Positions 8,210-15,467 of a stretch of DNA of 64,000 nucleotides are shown piece by piece. The notes under the pieces were generated by a model. It worked only from the letters and a program-made list of their open reading frames with translations, did no database searches and was not told the DNA's origin. Source of the stretch: Gemmatimonas sp. (lineage in GTDB: Bacteria; Gemmatimonadota; Gemmatimonadetes; Gemmatimonadales; Gemmatimonadaceae); assembly GCA_013822425.1 (NCBI GenBank), contig PNKL01000012.1:1-64000 (forward strand), read 5' to 3'. Position numbers and translations under genes: made by a program. Within the stretch, counting starts at the first letter, position 1; each line of letters opens with the position of its first letter.

Positions 8210-11200
8210 TCACCCGCACTCCGAAAACCCACAAGTATGACACTTCACACACCCCTCCGCATACTCCAGCTGCGACCCACAATCCGGGCACGACCCAATA
8301 AACTCCCCCGTGTCCCGCATGTTCCGCTCCATCTGCGGCTGCGCGCTGGTCGCGTGCACCATCACCGGCACGGGCACCTGAGCGGAGGCGGGCGTTGTCT
8401 GCTGCTGCACGTGCGTGGTCAGCAGGTCCTGCTGCACTCCCTGCTTGTCCTGCCACCACTCGTACAGCGCCTGACCCACGGCGTCGGGCATGCTCAGCAC
8501 CTTGTTGGGGCCGAGGCCCACCGCACGGTCGCTCGATATGCCGCGCAGCTGCTTGTGGATCTCCATCATCGGGATCCCGCTCCGCAGCGCCAGGCTCAGC
8601 ATCCGCCCCAGCGCCTCGGCGTCCGCCATCGCGCTGCCGCCGGCCTTGCCGAGGTTGATGAACACCTCAAACGGCTGCCCCTTCTCGTCTTCCGTGATGT
8701 TCACGAACATCACGCCCAGCGGCGTCTCCTTGCGGATCGTCGTGCCGCGCAGGCTCCCGGGACGCGACCGCTTCATGCGCCGGTTGAGGTTTTCCGCCTC
8801 GCTCTCAAACAGCAGCTTCTTGAGCCGCTCGTTCTCCATCTCGACTTCCGAGATGTGCTCCTTGAGCTCGAGCAGCTCGCCCGCATCTGCCGTCTGCCCT
8901 CTGCCGTCTGCCTTCCGCTTCTCCGCCGCATCAACCGTCGCGCCAGTACTAAGCACCTGCCCATCGCGCGACCCGTCGCGATACACCGTCACACCCTTGC
9001 AGTTGAGCTCGTACGCGAGCTCATAGATGGTGCGGACGTCGTCCTGCGTCGCGGTGTGTGCGAAGTTCGTCGTCTTGCTGATGGCCGAGTCGCAATGCTG
9101 CTGGAACGCGGCCTGCATCCTGATGTGCCACTCGGCCGGGATCTCATTGGCCGTGCGGAAGATCTCCTTGACCTTCGCGGGCACTTCGGGATGGTTGATG
9201 GTGCCGGTCTTCGCGATGCGCTCCATCAGCTCGTCGCTGTACCAGCCGCCGGCCTTGGCCATCGCCACGAAGTCCTCGTTCACGTCGGGCATCATCACGC
9301 CGGCCTGGTTGCGCATGAACGCCACGGCAAACAGGGGCTCGAGGCCCGACGAGCAGCCGGCGATGATCGAGATGGTTCCCGTGGGCGCCACCGTCGTCAC
9401 GTTGCAGTTGCGGAGCAGCCGCATGGGGCGGATGCGGTTCCCTGCCTCGTCGCGCGCGCAGGTGGCGTCGGGGCCCCAGATGCTCTGCGCCCACTCGGGG
9501 AAGGCGCCGCGCTGCTTGGCCATCAGTTCGCTCTGCGCCTTGCCCTCGACGTCGAGGAACTCCATCACTCGGCGGCCGAACTCGACGCCCTCGGGCGAGT
9601 CGTAGCGGATGCCGAGCTTGATGAGCGCGTCGGCGAAGCCCATCACGCCCAAGCCGATGCGCCGGATCTTCTTGCTCAGCGCGTCAATCTCGGGGAGCGG
9701 GTACTTGTTGACGTCAATGATGTTGTCGAGGAAGTGCGTGCTCAGCCGGATGTCGGCGCGCAACGCATCCCAGTCCATCGAGCCGTTGTGGGCGTAGATG
9801 CCGATGTTCACCGAGCCGAGGTTGCAGACGTCGTACGCAAGCAGGGGCTGCTCGCCGCAGTTGTGCACCACGAGACCGTTCGCCACGAATGAGTGGGTCA
9901 GCGGTTCGGTGAGGTCAAAGACGGGCTCCTCGCCCACCGACTCGAGCGCCAGGAACCGTGCGGTGTAGCGCTCGCGGTACGGCCCACGTGCGCCGTACGC
10001 CCCAAGCCGTGAGCGCAGGGCGTTCTGCTTGGTGGCACCCAGGAAGCCGATTTCCCGCTCAAACCGGACCACGTTGTCACGACCGATCACGAGATCGTGA
10101 TCGGCCTGGCAGTCGTACGCGCGTCCATTGAACTCCACCTGACGCGCCGGATGACGATCGGCGTACAGCTTCGAGGCGATGCCGAAGTTGAGCAGCATCC
10201 GCTGCACGTCGCGCAGCAGCGGCAGCGACACGGAGGTGAGGCGCACCGACACGCCCTTGTCGGCATTCCCGGTCACATGGCCGTCGGCCGTAAAGAGGGC
10301 CTGCAGGAAACCGATCTGCAATTGCTCCGACGCGGAGAGCACCGCGAGCGGCACTCCGCTCAACTTGGACGCGGCGGTCATGCCAAAGCGCGCGGCCACC
10401 TGCTCACGCAGGCGCGTCGAACTCACCGTCGCCAGTTGGCGCGACGCAACGTCAACGACGCCCACGGGGCGCCGGCCGGACGCGGCTGTATCCTGCGACA
10501 GGAAGGCGTTTACGTCGTTCGCGAAATCAGGCGCCATCTCGCGGTCGTCGCCCCAGAAGCCAAGTACGGCGCCATTTCCCGACTCGCCGGTGATGTGCCC
10601 ATCGGCGATGAGCCACCCCACCACACGCCCCTCGCCGGCCGTGCCCTCGGTGCCAAACCCACCCTTGCGATTCTGCAGGTGCAGCAGGTCGCCGTCACGA
10701 AGGTCCCGCGCTTCCACCCAGCCGCGCGACGTCATCAGCCGGTGATCGCCCGTCACCCGCACTTCGTACCCTTCACGCGTCGTCACGCGGTAGACAGGCT
10801 TCACGCCGGTGCGGAACGGCGTGCCCGCGGGGCCCCACTCACCCGAACCGAAACGGCCATCGAGCACCACCGACACGCCGTCGTCGCGCCCAGCCAGATC
10901 GGCAATGGGAATCAGCCCGCCGGCGGTAGACACGAGCGTGTCGCCCGTCACGCACGGGTTGGTGGCCTCGTAGGCGCCGAGGTGCGGCACCGGGTTGTAC
11001 TTGTTGGCTTCGTCAATGAAGAAGACGCCGGGCTCGCCGGTGCGCCACGCGCCCGCGATCATCTTGTCCCAGATATCCTTGGCCTTGAGCGACCCCACCA
11101 CCTGCTGTGTGGACGGGTGCACCAGCTCGTACTCGCCGTCGGCCTTGAGCGCGTCCATGAACTTGCGCGTGATGCCCACGGAGATGTTGAAGTTCACCAC

Positions 11201-11812
11201 CTGCGTCAGGTCTTCCTTGCAGGAGATGAACTCGAGGATGTCGGGGTGATCCACGCGCAGGATGCCCATGTTGGCGCCGCGGCGCGTGCCGCCCTGCTTC
11301 ACCGCCTCGGTGGAGGCGTCGTACAGCTTCATGAAACTCACCGGGCCGCTGGCCACGCCCGTGGTGCTGCGCACCATCGAGCCACTGGGGCGCAGGCGCG
11401 AGAACGAGAAGCCCGTGCCGCCACCGCTCTGGTGGATGAGCGCCATGGACGTCAGCGTGTCGTAGATGCCGTCGTGCCCGTTGCTGAGCGCATCGGCCAC
11501 CGGGAGCACGAAGCAGGCCGAGAGCTGCCCCAGGGGGCGGCCGGCGTTCATCAGCGTCGGCGAGTTGGGCTCGAACCGGCGCTGGGTCATCAATTCATAG
11601 AACTGCACCGCGGTGCCGTACACCTCCTGATCCGAGGCGCCGTAGCGTCGATCCGCCTCGGCTACCACGGTCGCCACCCGCCAGAACATGTCTTCTGGTG
11701 TCTCCACCGGCTTGCCGCTCTTGTCCTTGACGAGATAGCGCTTCTCGAGGACGGTCCGCGCGTTGGCAGACAGCGAATCGGGGGAGCTGGGCGGGTTCAC
11801 GGGCAGGGGCAT
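8210..11812 (-). CDS. nrdJ: vitamin B12-dependent (class II) ribonucleotide reductase precursor with intein
   Basis: 1200-residue precursor that would splice to about 835 residues. It reduces ribonucleotides to deoxyribonucleotides with adenosylcobalamin as radical source. Visible motifs: 'SPTLMNAGRPLGQLSACFVL' with the redox Cys, 'ATNP' / 'CGEQPLL' (active-site loop, split by the intein), 'YDVCNLGSVN', 'VAPTGTISIIAG', and a C-terminal Cys-rich tail 'SCPDCGSQLEYAEGCVKCHTC'. A charged insertion with a coiled-coil stretch follows the catalytic core, partly encoded by a heptanucleotide repeat (8885-8912). The ATG at 11812 has GGAG 8 nt upstream and replaces an in-frame start 38 codons earlier. 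Monocistronic; a hairpin follows. No cobalamin riboswitch was recognised upstream. Confidence 0.96.
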   Translation of the reverse strand: MPLPVNPPSSPDSLSANARTVLEKRYLVKDKSGKPVETPEDMFWRVATVVAEADRRYGASDQEVYGTAVQFYELMTQRRFEPNSPTLMNAGRPLGQLSACFVLPVADALSNGHDGIYDTLTSMALIHQSGGGTGFSFSRLRPSGSMVRSTTGVASGPVSFMKLYDASTEAVKQGGTRRGANMGILRVDHPDILEFISCKEDLTQVVNFNISVGITRKFMDALKADGEYELVHPSTQQVVGSLKAKDIWDKMIAGAWRTGEPGVFFIDEANKYNPVPHLGAYEATNPCVTGDTLVSTAGGLIPIADLAGRDDGVSVVLDGRFGSGEWGPAGTPFRTGVKPVYRVTTREGYEVRVTGDHRLMTSRGWVEARDLRDGDLLHLQNRKGGFGTEGTAGEGRVVGWLIADGHITGESGNGAVLGFWGDDREMAPDFANDVNAFLSQDTAASGRRPVGVVDVASRQLATVSSTRLREQVAARFGMTAASKLSGVPLAVLSASEQLQIGFLQALFTADGHVTGNADKGVSVRLTSVSLPLLRDVQRMLLNFGIASKLYADRHPARQVEFNGRAYDCQADHDLVIGRDNVVRFEREIGFLGATKQNALRSRLGAYGARGPYRERYTARFLALESVGEEPVFDLTEPLTHSFVANGLVVHNCGEQPLLAYDVCNLGSVNIGIYAHNGSMDWDALRADIRLSTHFLDNIIDVNKYPLPEIDALSKKIRRIGLGVMGFADALIKLGIRYDSPEGVEFGRRVMEFLDVEGKAQSELMAKQRGAFPEWAQSIWGPDATCARDEAGNRIRPMRLLRNCNVTTVAPTGTISIIAGCSSGLEPLFAVAFMRNQAGVMMPDVNEDFVAMAKAGGWYSDELMERIAKTGTINHPEVPAKVKEIFRTANEIPAEWHIRMQAAFQQHCDSAISKTTNFAHTATQDDVRTIYELAYELNCKGVTVYRDGSRDGQVLSTGATVDAAEKRKADGRGQTADAGELLELKEHISEVEMENERLKKLLFESEAENLNRRMKRSRPGSLRGTTIRKETPLGVMFVNITEDEKGQPFEVFINLGKAGGSAMADAEALGRMLSLALRSGIPMMEIHKQLRGISSDRAVGLGPNKVLSMPDAVGQALYEWWQDKQGVQQDLLTTHVQQQTTPASAQVPVPVMVHATSAQPQMERNMRDTGEFIGSCPDCGSQLEYAEGCVKCHTCGFSECG
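8885..8912 (-). repeat. heptanucleotide repeat GGCAGAN x4 inside nrdJ
   Basis: On the minus strand four consecutive units GGCAGAC, GGCAGAG, GGCAGAC, GGCAGAT encode the charged insertion 'ADGRGQTADA'. Seven is not a multiple of three, so gain or loss of one unit would shift the frame of the C-terminal part of nrdJ. Related units occur at 61221-61241 and 18430-18469. Confidence 0.8.
9860..10954 (-). mobile_element. intein with LAGLIDADG homing endonuclease, in nrdJ
   Basis: 365 residues inserted between 'EATNP' and 'CGEQPLLAYDV' of the reductase. Block A begins 'CVTGDTLVSTAGG' (Cys1); block B is 'VTGDHRLMTS' with the TxxH motif; two endonuclease blocks read 'VVGWLIADGHIT' and 'LQALFTADGHVT'; block G ends 'SFVANGLVVHN' followed by the +1 Cys. 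All residues for protein splicing (Cys1, block B His, penultimate His, terminal Asn, +1 Cys) are present, so splicing and homing activity both look intact. The insertion lies exactly at the catalytic-loop Cys, a position known to attract inteins in reductases. Confidence 0.95.
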
Positions 11813-11990
11813 TTCGACTTCTCCGCAGTTATGAAAGCAGTTACAGATTTGGGGGGCTTCGTTCAGCATTTTCGACGACATCAACGCGCAGGGGCGCCAA
11901 GCTAGGCTAATCGTGAGTCCGCGCAAGAAGCGGATAACTATTTGTCAAATCACAACTTTGCGAACCAGAGTCACTTTCATGAAAAGGGCG

Positions 11991-11999
11991 TGTGGATAA
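11991..11999 (-). promoter_or_regulatory. perfect DnaA-box 9-mer upstream of nrdJ
   Basis: TTATCCACA on the minus strand, about 180 bp upstream of the nrdJ ATG. DnaA regulates nrd genes in some bacteria, but one such 9-mer is expected by chance at about this frequency in 64 kb, so the role is uncertain. Confidence 0.3.
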
Positions 12000-12219
12000 G
12001 CGCTCTTTCCCACAGCGACACCAGAACGGAGTTGAAACGACATCAGAAAGACACCGAAGCTCGCATATGCATCCAGTGTCCTAACTTCTTACAGTATCGT
12101 TTGATACCTACAGCTCACCGCGTCGCGATGCGGACCGAAAGCAGTGCGTTCACGAGGCGGGGGCTCATAGTACCAGTCGTTGGAGCCGAACGCCAGATCT
12201 TGCCTGCAAGCACAGGCTG

Positions 12220-12412
12220 TATTACCGACGAACGATGGGGCCGGAGGTTACGTCGCGAGGGGCGCGGCATCGGACGCTGGTGCTTGGAACAGGTCGCCGA
12301 GGAATGCGCGCGCGACGGCGCCTCGCGGTGCACTGCGACGTGCTGCAGGCCAACGTGCCGCGACGCCGGTTCCACGAGCGGCACGGGTACGAGGCGCGGG
12401 GCGAGCGGTGTC
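12220..12412 (+). pseudogene. GNAT acetyltransferase relic
   Basis: Two plus-strand frames together spell the last half of a GNAT domain: 'LRREGRGIGRWCLEQVAEE' (motif A, RGxGxG-like) near 12250-12315, then after a frameshift 'CDVLQANVPRRRFHERHGYE' (12330-12400), the usual strand4-helix4-strand5 end. No start codon, no N-terminal half and the frame is broken, so this is decay rather than a gene. The rest of 11942-12440 holds only the nrdJ upstream region; no other gene is seen. Confidence 0.6.
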
Positions 12413-12442
12413 ATTCTCGGGGTGGTACTTCGGAAAACCGCG

Positions 12443-12572
12443 AACTGCCTTGCCGCGGATTTCACGGATAAGAACGGGAGAAACGCGGATCCTGCTTGGG
12501 GGTTTCCCAAGGCCGTATTCGCGTTCATCCGCCAGCATCCGTGTAATCCGCGGCAAAGCAGCTGAAGTGCTT
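12443..12572 (+). repeat. palindromic intergenic element, copy A
   Basis: Outer arms CTGCCTTGCCGCGGATT and its near-complement at the right end, an AACGCG/CGCGTT pair inside, and a central CTTGGGGG/CCCAAG hairpin; the whole element can fold on itself. Same family as 18618, 25884 and 45307; this copy is inverted relative to those. Confidence 0.85.
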
Positions 12573-12625
12573 CCGTTGTAACCGCTCGTTGACAGCAGCA
12601 CGATCGCACGGACATGAGCGTGCGG

Positions 12626-13119
12626 TTATCGCAGCCACCGATCAAAGAACGCCGCAATCGCGTCCAGGTTGCCCGCCGCACCAAAGCTCGGCCCGCCGTG
12701 CTGGATGATGAACGGCGGATCGTCGGCGCTCACCCACGTCACCGGGCTCGCCTGCATGGCGACGGCGGGAATGGACGACGGCTTGCCGCCGAGCCAGAGC
12801 CCCTCGGGCGAGCGTGCGTCATCGTGCCCGACGCCCCCGAACCTGGGGCACCCCTGCGCCACCGCGTCGGACTCCATCGTCAGGCGGCGAGCGACTTGCT
12901 GCCGCCCACGAACGCGCCGCCGTGAATCCAGACGACAAGCGGGAACGGCCCGTCGCCGGTGGCGGGCAAATAGAGATCAAGTCGCTGGGCGTTGGACGTG
13001 TTCGCGTAGCGCACGTCGATGCGTTCCCGCACGATGGGCGTTTGCGGCGTCGCGCCGGTGGGCGAACTCGAGTCGCAGGCGGCGACGGCGACTATCGTGA
13101 ACAGCAGGAGTGGGCGCAT
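12626..13119 (-). pseudogene. alpha/beta-hydrolase (esterase) lipoprotein, internally deleted
   Basis: The N-terminal piece (13119-12880) starts with a lipoprotein signal 'LLLFTIVAVAAC' and continues through 'RLDLYLPATG' and 'PLVVWIHGGAFVGGSK', the oxyanion-hole region of the BD-FAE/HSL esterase fold, then hits a stop. The C-terminal piece (12877-12626) resumes with 'DDPPFIIQHG' and the final helix 'IAAFFDRWLR'. The middle, including the GxSxG nucleophile and cap, is missing, and the Asp/His of the triad are not recognisable. The remaining parts are about half the normal 280-300 residues. A dead gene next to repeat copy A and the GNAT relic. Confidence 0.75.
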
Positions 13120-13172
13120 GACTCTTGGACGAAGCGCGCTGATACGAGTTAAGTCCACGAGGCGGCGGAAAG

Positions 13173-13643
13173 TCAGGACGACGCGGTGGCGGCGGCCCTG
13201 CCCCGCTCCACGTACGTCCTGGCGCCGTGCTCGATTTTCGCGCTCAGTTCGGCGTCCACCTTGCGCACCACCTTGCCCGGCACGCCAAGCACCAGCGAAC
13301 CCGGCGGGACCTTCATTCCCTCGGGCACCACCGCCCCGGCGCCAATCACCGAACCGGTGCCGATGATCGCGCCGTTCAACACGATGGCGCCGATGCCAAT
13401 GAGGCAGTCGTCCTCGATGGTGCAGCCGTGGATGACGGCACGGTGACCGATGGTCACGCGATTCCCGACGCGTACCGGACGGCCGGCATCCACGTGCACG
13501 ACGACGCCGTCCTGCACATTTGTCTCGTCACCGATCACGATGGCGCCAATGTCGCCGCGCAGCACGGCCGTGGGCCAGACAGACGCGTCGCGACCCAGGG
13601 TGACGTTGCCGATGATGACGGCGGTGGGATGGATGTAGGGCAT
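13173..13643 (-). CDS. gamma-carbonic anhydrase family protein (hexapeptide-repeat)
   Basis: 156 residues of left-handed beta-helix hexapeptide repeats from 'PYIHPTAVIIGNVTLG' onward, of the YrdA/PaaY/gamma-CA-like group. The three zinc-ligand histidines are visible in 'VVHVD' and 'IGHRAVIHG'. Family members form trimers with metal at subunit interfaces and hydrate CO2 or serve as acyl-binding scaffolds; carbonic anhydrase activity is inferred, not certain. Divergent from the MutS-like gene at 13784 with 140 bp between them. Confidence 0.88.
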   Translation of the reverse strand: MPYIHPTAVIIGNVTLGRDASVWPTAVLRGDIGAIVIGDETNVQDGVVVHVDAGRPVRVGNRVTIGHRAVIHGCTIEDDCLIGIGAIVLNGAIIGTGSVIGAGAVVPEGMKVPPGSLVLGVPGKVVRKVDAELSAKIEHGARTYVERGRAAATASS

Positions 13644-13783
13644 GTCCAGGACTCATCTCACAAGCTGGCGAGAAAGGATAATGATGCACGCGTGTTGGAC
13701 AAACGCCAGCCAGTTGTCGGAGGGCCTGATGCTTCGGGGGCGTCCGCACGAGCAAGATCGCAGTAGGAACGGTAGAATCATCC

Positions 13784-15460
13784 ATGGCGCATCCAGCTAT
13801 TCTCGCAATCGGCGTCCTTGTTCTCGGCGCGCTCCTGCTGCTGTTGCCGCGGTTCTTCTCGCGTTCAAAGGACGCGCTGCAGGTCGTGCGCGGCCTCCGC
13901 GCGCTTCGGAGCTCGCGATATGTCGACATGGATCTCATCGCCGCGTACCACCGCCGGTTCCCGGACGAAGATGGTTCGGAGCCGATCGACGATCGCACCT
14001 GGCGCGACCTGGATCTCGACGAGGTATTCCTCTCGCTCGACTGCACGGCCAGCGAGCCGGGCCGACAGTACCTCTACCATTGTCTTCGCGGCCCCCGCTT
14101 TTCTGCTGACTCTTTGACCCGGCTCGACCGCGCCGCGCGGAGCCTTGCCGCCGACGATGCCGCGGCCACTCAGGCGCGCAGCGCGCTTGGCGCACTCAGT
14201 GACCCACGCGCCGCTCGTCTGCACGACCTGCTGTTCGGCGAGCTCCCGTGCCGTCCGCGCTTCTGGTGGCTGTTTCCCTGCCTCACTGCTGCAGCGCTTA
14301 CCTGTCTCGCCCTGGTCGCCGTCTGGCCCCGCGCGGCTCTCGTCTGGCTTGGCATCTGCGTCGTGAACGTCGGCGTCCAGGTCTTCTACAAGCCGCGCGT
14401 GAAGCGCTTCATCCCGGCGCTCCATGAACTCCCGGCATTCCTCAGCGCCAGTCGTGCGCTGGGCACGCTATCCATTGCCGACCTCGCCGACGAATGCCGT
14501 GTGCTCCGCGAGGGAGCCCGGAGCTTCGGCTCACTGCGCCTGGCCACGCGGTGGCTCATGTTCGAACCCGAACAGGCGAATGAGATCGCGTCCTCCCTCT
14601 ACGAGTACACCAACCTCCTTTTCTTACTGGACGTCAACGCCTTTGTCTTTGCCACAGAGACGATCCGGAACTCCCGCGAGGCTGCGCGCGGGATGTTTGT
14701 GGCCCTCGGTTACGTTGACGTTGCGCAGTCTCTCGCCGCGTGGCGACGCACGCTGCCGCGGTGGTGCACGCCGGAATTCACCCCGGCGCGGAAGGCGTTG
14801 CATGTGGAGACGCTATCGCACCCGTTGATCGCGGACGCCGTGGAGAACTCGCTGGTCGTGGACGGGGCAAGCGTGCTGATCACGGGCTCGAACATGTCCG
14901 GCAAGACCACCTTCGTGCGCACGCTGGGCGTCAACGCGGTGTTGGCGCAAACGCTCAATACGGCGTGCGCCAGCGCCTGGCGCGGGCCGATGCTGCGGGT
15001 TCGCACGTCGATTCAGCGTGCCGACAGTCTTGTCGCCGGGAAGAGCTACTATCTGTCCGAAGTCGAATCGGTCCTGACGCTGGTGCGAGCCAAGGAGAGC
15101 GGGCAACAGCACCTGTTCCTGCTCGACGAGATCTTCCGTGGGACAAACACGACAGAACGGGTGGCGGCAGCCTATGCGGTCCTCGCCTTCCTGAACACGG
15201 GCCACGATCTGGCGATTGTGGCCACGCATGATCTTGAACTGCTCGAGTTGCTCGAGGGCACGTACGCCATGCATCACTTCCGCGAACAGGTCGCCGGCAA
15301 CGGCCTCACGTTCGACTATCTCATCCAGCCGGGCGCATCGTCCACGCGTAACGCCATTGAATTGCTCAAGGTGATGCGGTATCCCGATTCTCTGGTCGCG
15401 GACGCGCTGGCTGCCGTCGAATGGCAGCGAGATCGCGGGCGTCGCGACGCGGCGCTGTGA
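13784..15460 (+). CDS. membrane-anchored MutS-family ATPase
   Basis: 558 residues. The C-terminal third is a MutS domain V ATPase: Walker A 'ITGSNMSGKTTFVRTLG' (~363-379), a 'SYYLSEVESV' helix, Walker B 'LFLLDEIFRGTNTTER' (~441-456) and 'VATHDLEL' with the H-loop. N-terminal mismatch-binding and clamp domains of true MutS are absent. Instead one hydrophobic helix lies at residues 5-22 and two more around 160-202 ('WWLFPCLTAAALTCLALVAV' and 'ALVWLGICVVNVGVQVF'), predicting a membrane protein. Such MutS-like membrane ATPases are widespread and uncharacterised; a mismatch-repair role is unlikely. It ends 7 bp from the convergent surface-protease gene. Confidence 0.85.
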   Translation: MAHPAILAIGVLVLGALLLLLPRFFSRSKDALQVVRGLRALRSSRYVDMDLIAAYHRRFPDEDGSEPIDDRTWRDLDLDEVFLSLDCTASEPGRQYLYHCLRGPRFSADSLTRLDRAARSLAADDAAATQARSALGALSDPRAARLHDLLFGELPCRPRFWWLFPCLTAAALTCLALVAVWPRAALVWLGICVVNVGVQVFYKPRVKRFIPALHELPAFLSASRALGTLSIADLADECRVLREGARSFGSLRLATRWLMFEPEQANEIASSLYEYTNLLFLLDVNAFVFATETIRNSREAARGMFVALGYVDVAQSLAAWRRTLPRWCTPEFTPARKALHVETLSHPLIADAVENSLVVDGASVLITGSNMSGKTTFVRTLGVNAVLAQTLNTACASAWRGPMLRVRTSIQRADSLVAGKSYYLSEVESVLTLVRAKESGQQHLFLLDEIFRGTNTTERVAAAYAVLAFLNTGHDLAIVATHDLELLELLEGTYAMHHFREQVAGNGLTFDYLIQPGASSTRNAIELLKVMRYPDSLVADALAAVEWQRDRGRRDAAL

Positions 15461-15467
15461 AGTAGCG

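Noticed and set aside
8210-11905. Very long plus-strand open frames opposite nrdJ (for example 7946-9892 and 10097-11905).
   Set aside because: His/Arg/Ala-rich translations without domains; shadow frames produced by GC-rich codons of the real gene.
11813-12120. Possible cobalamin riboswitch upstream of the B12-dependent reductase.
   Set aside because: No B12-box (GCCACTG type) or plausible paired core was found on the nrdJ strand.
12180-12581. Small protein-like frames over palindromic copy A (and similar ones over copies B, C and D).
   Set aside because: They are translations of the palindromic element, ending in phrases such as NPRQS or RGLHG typical of mis-annotated repeats.
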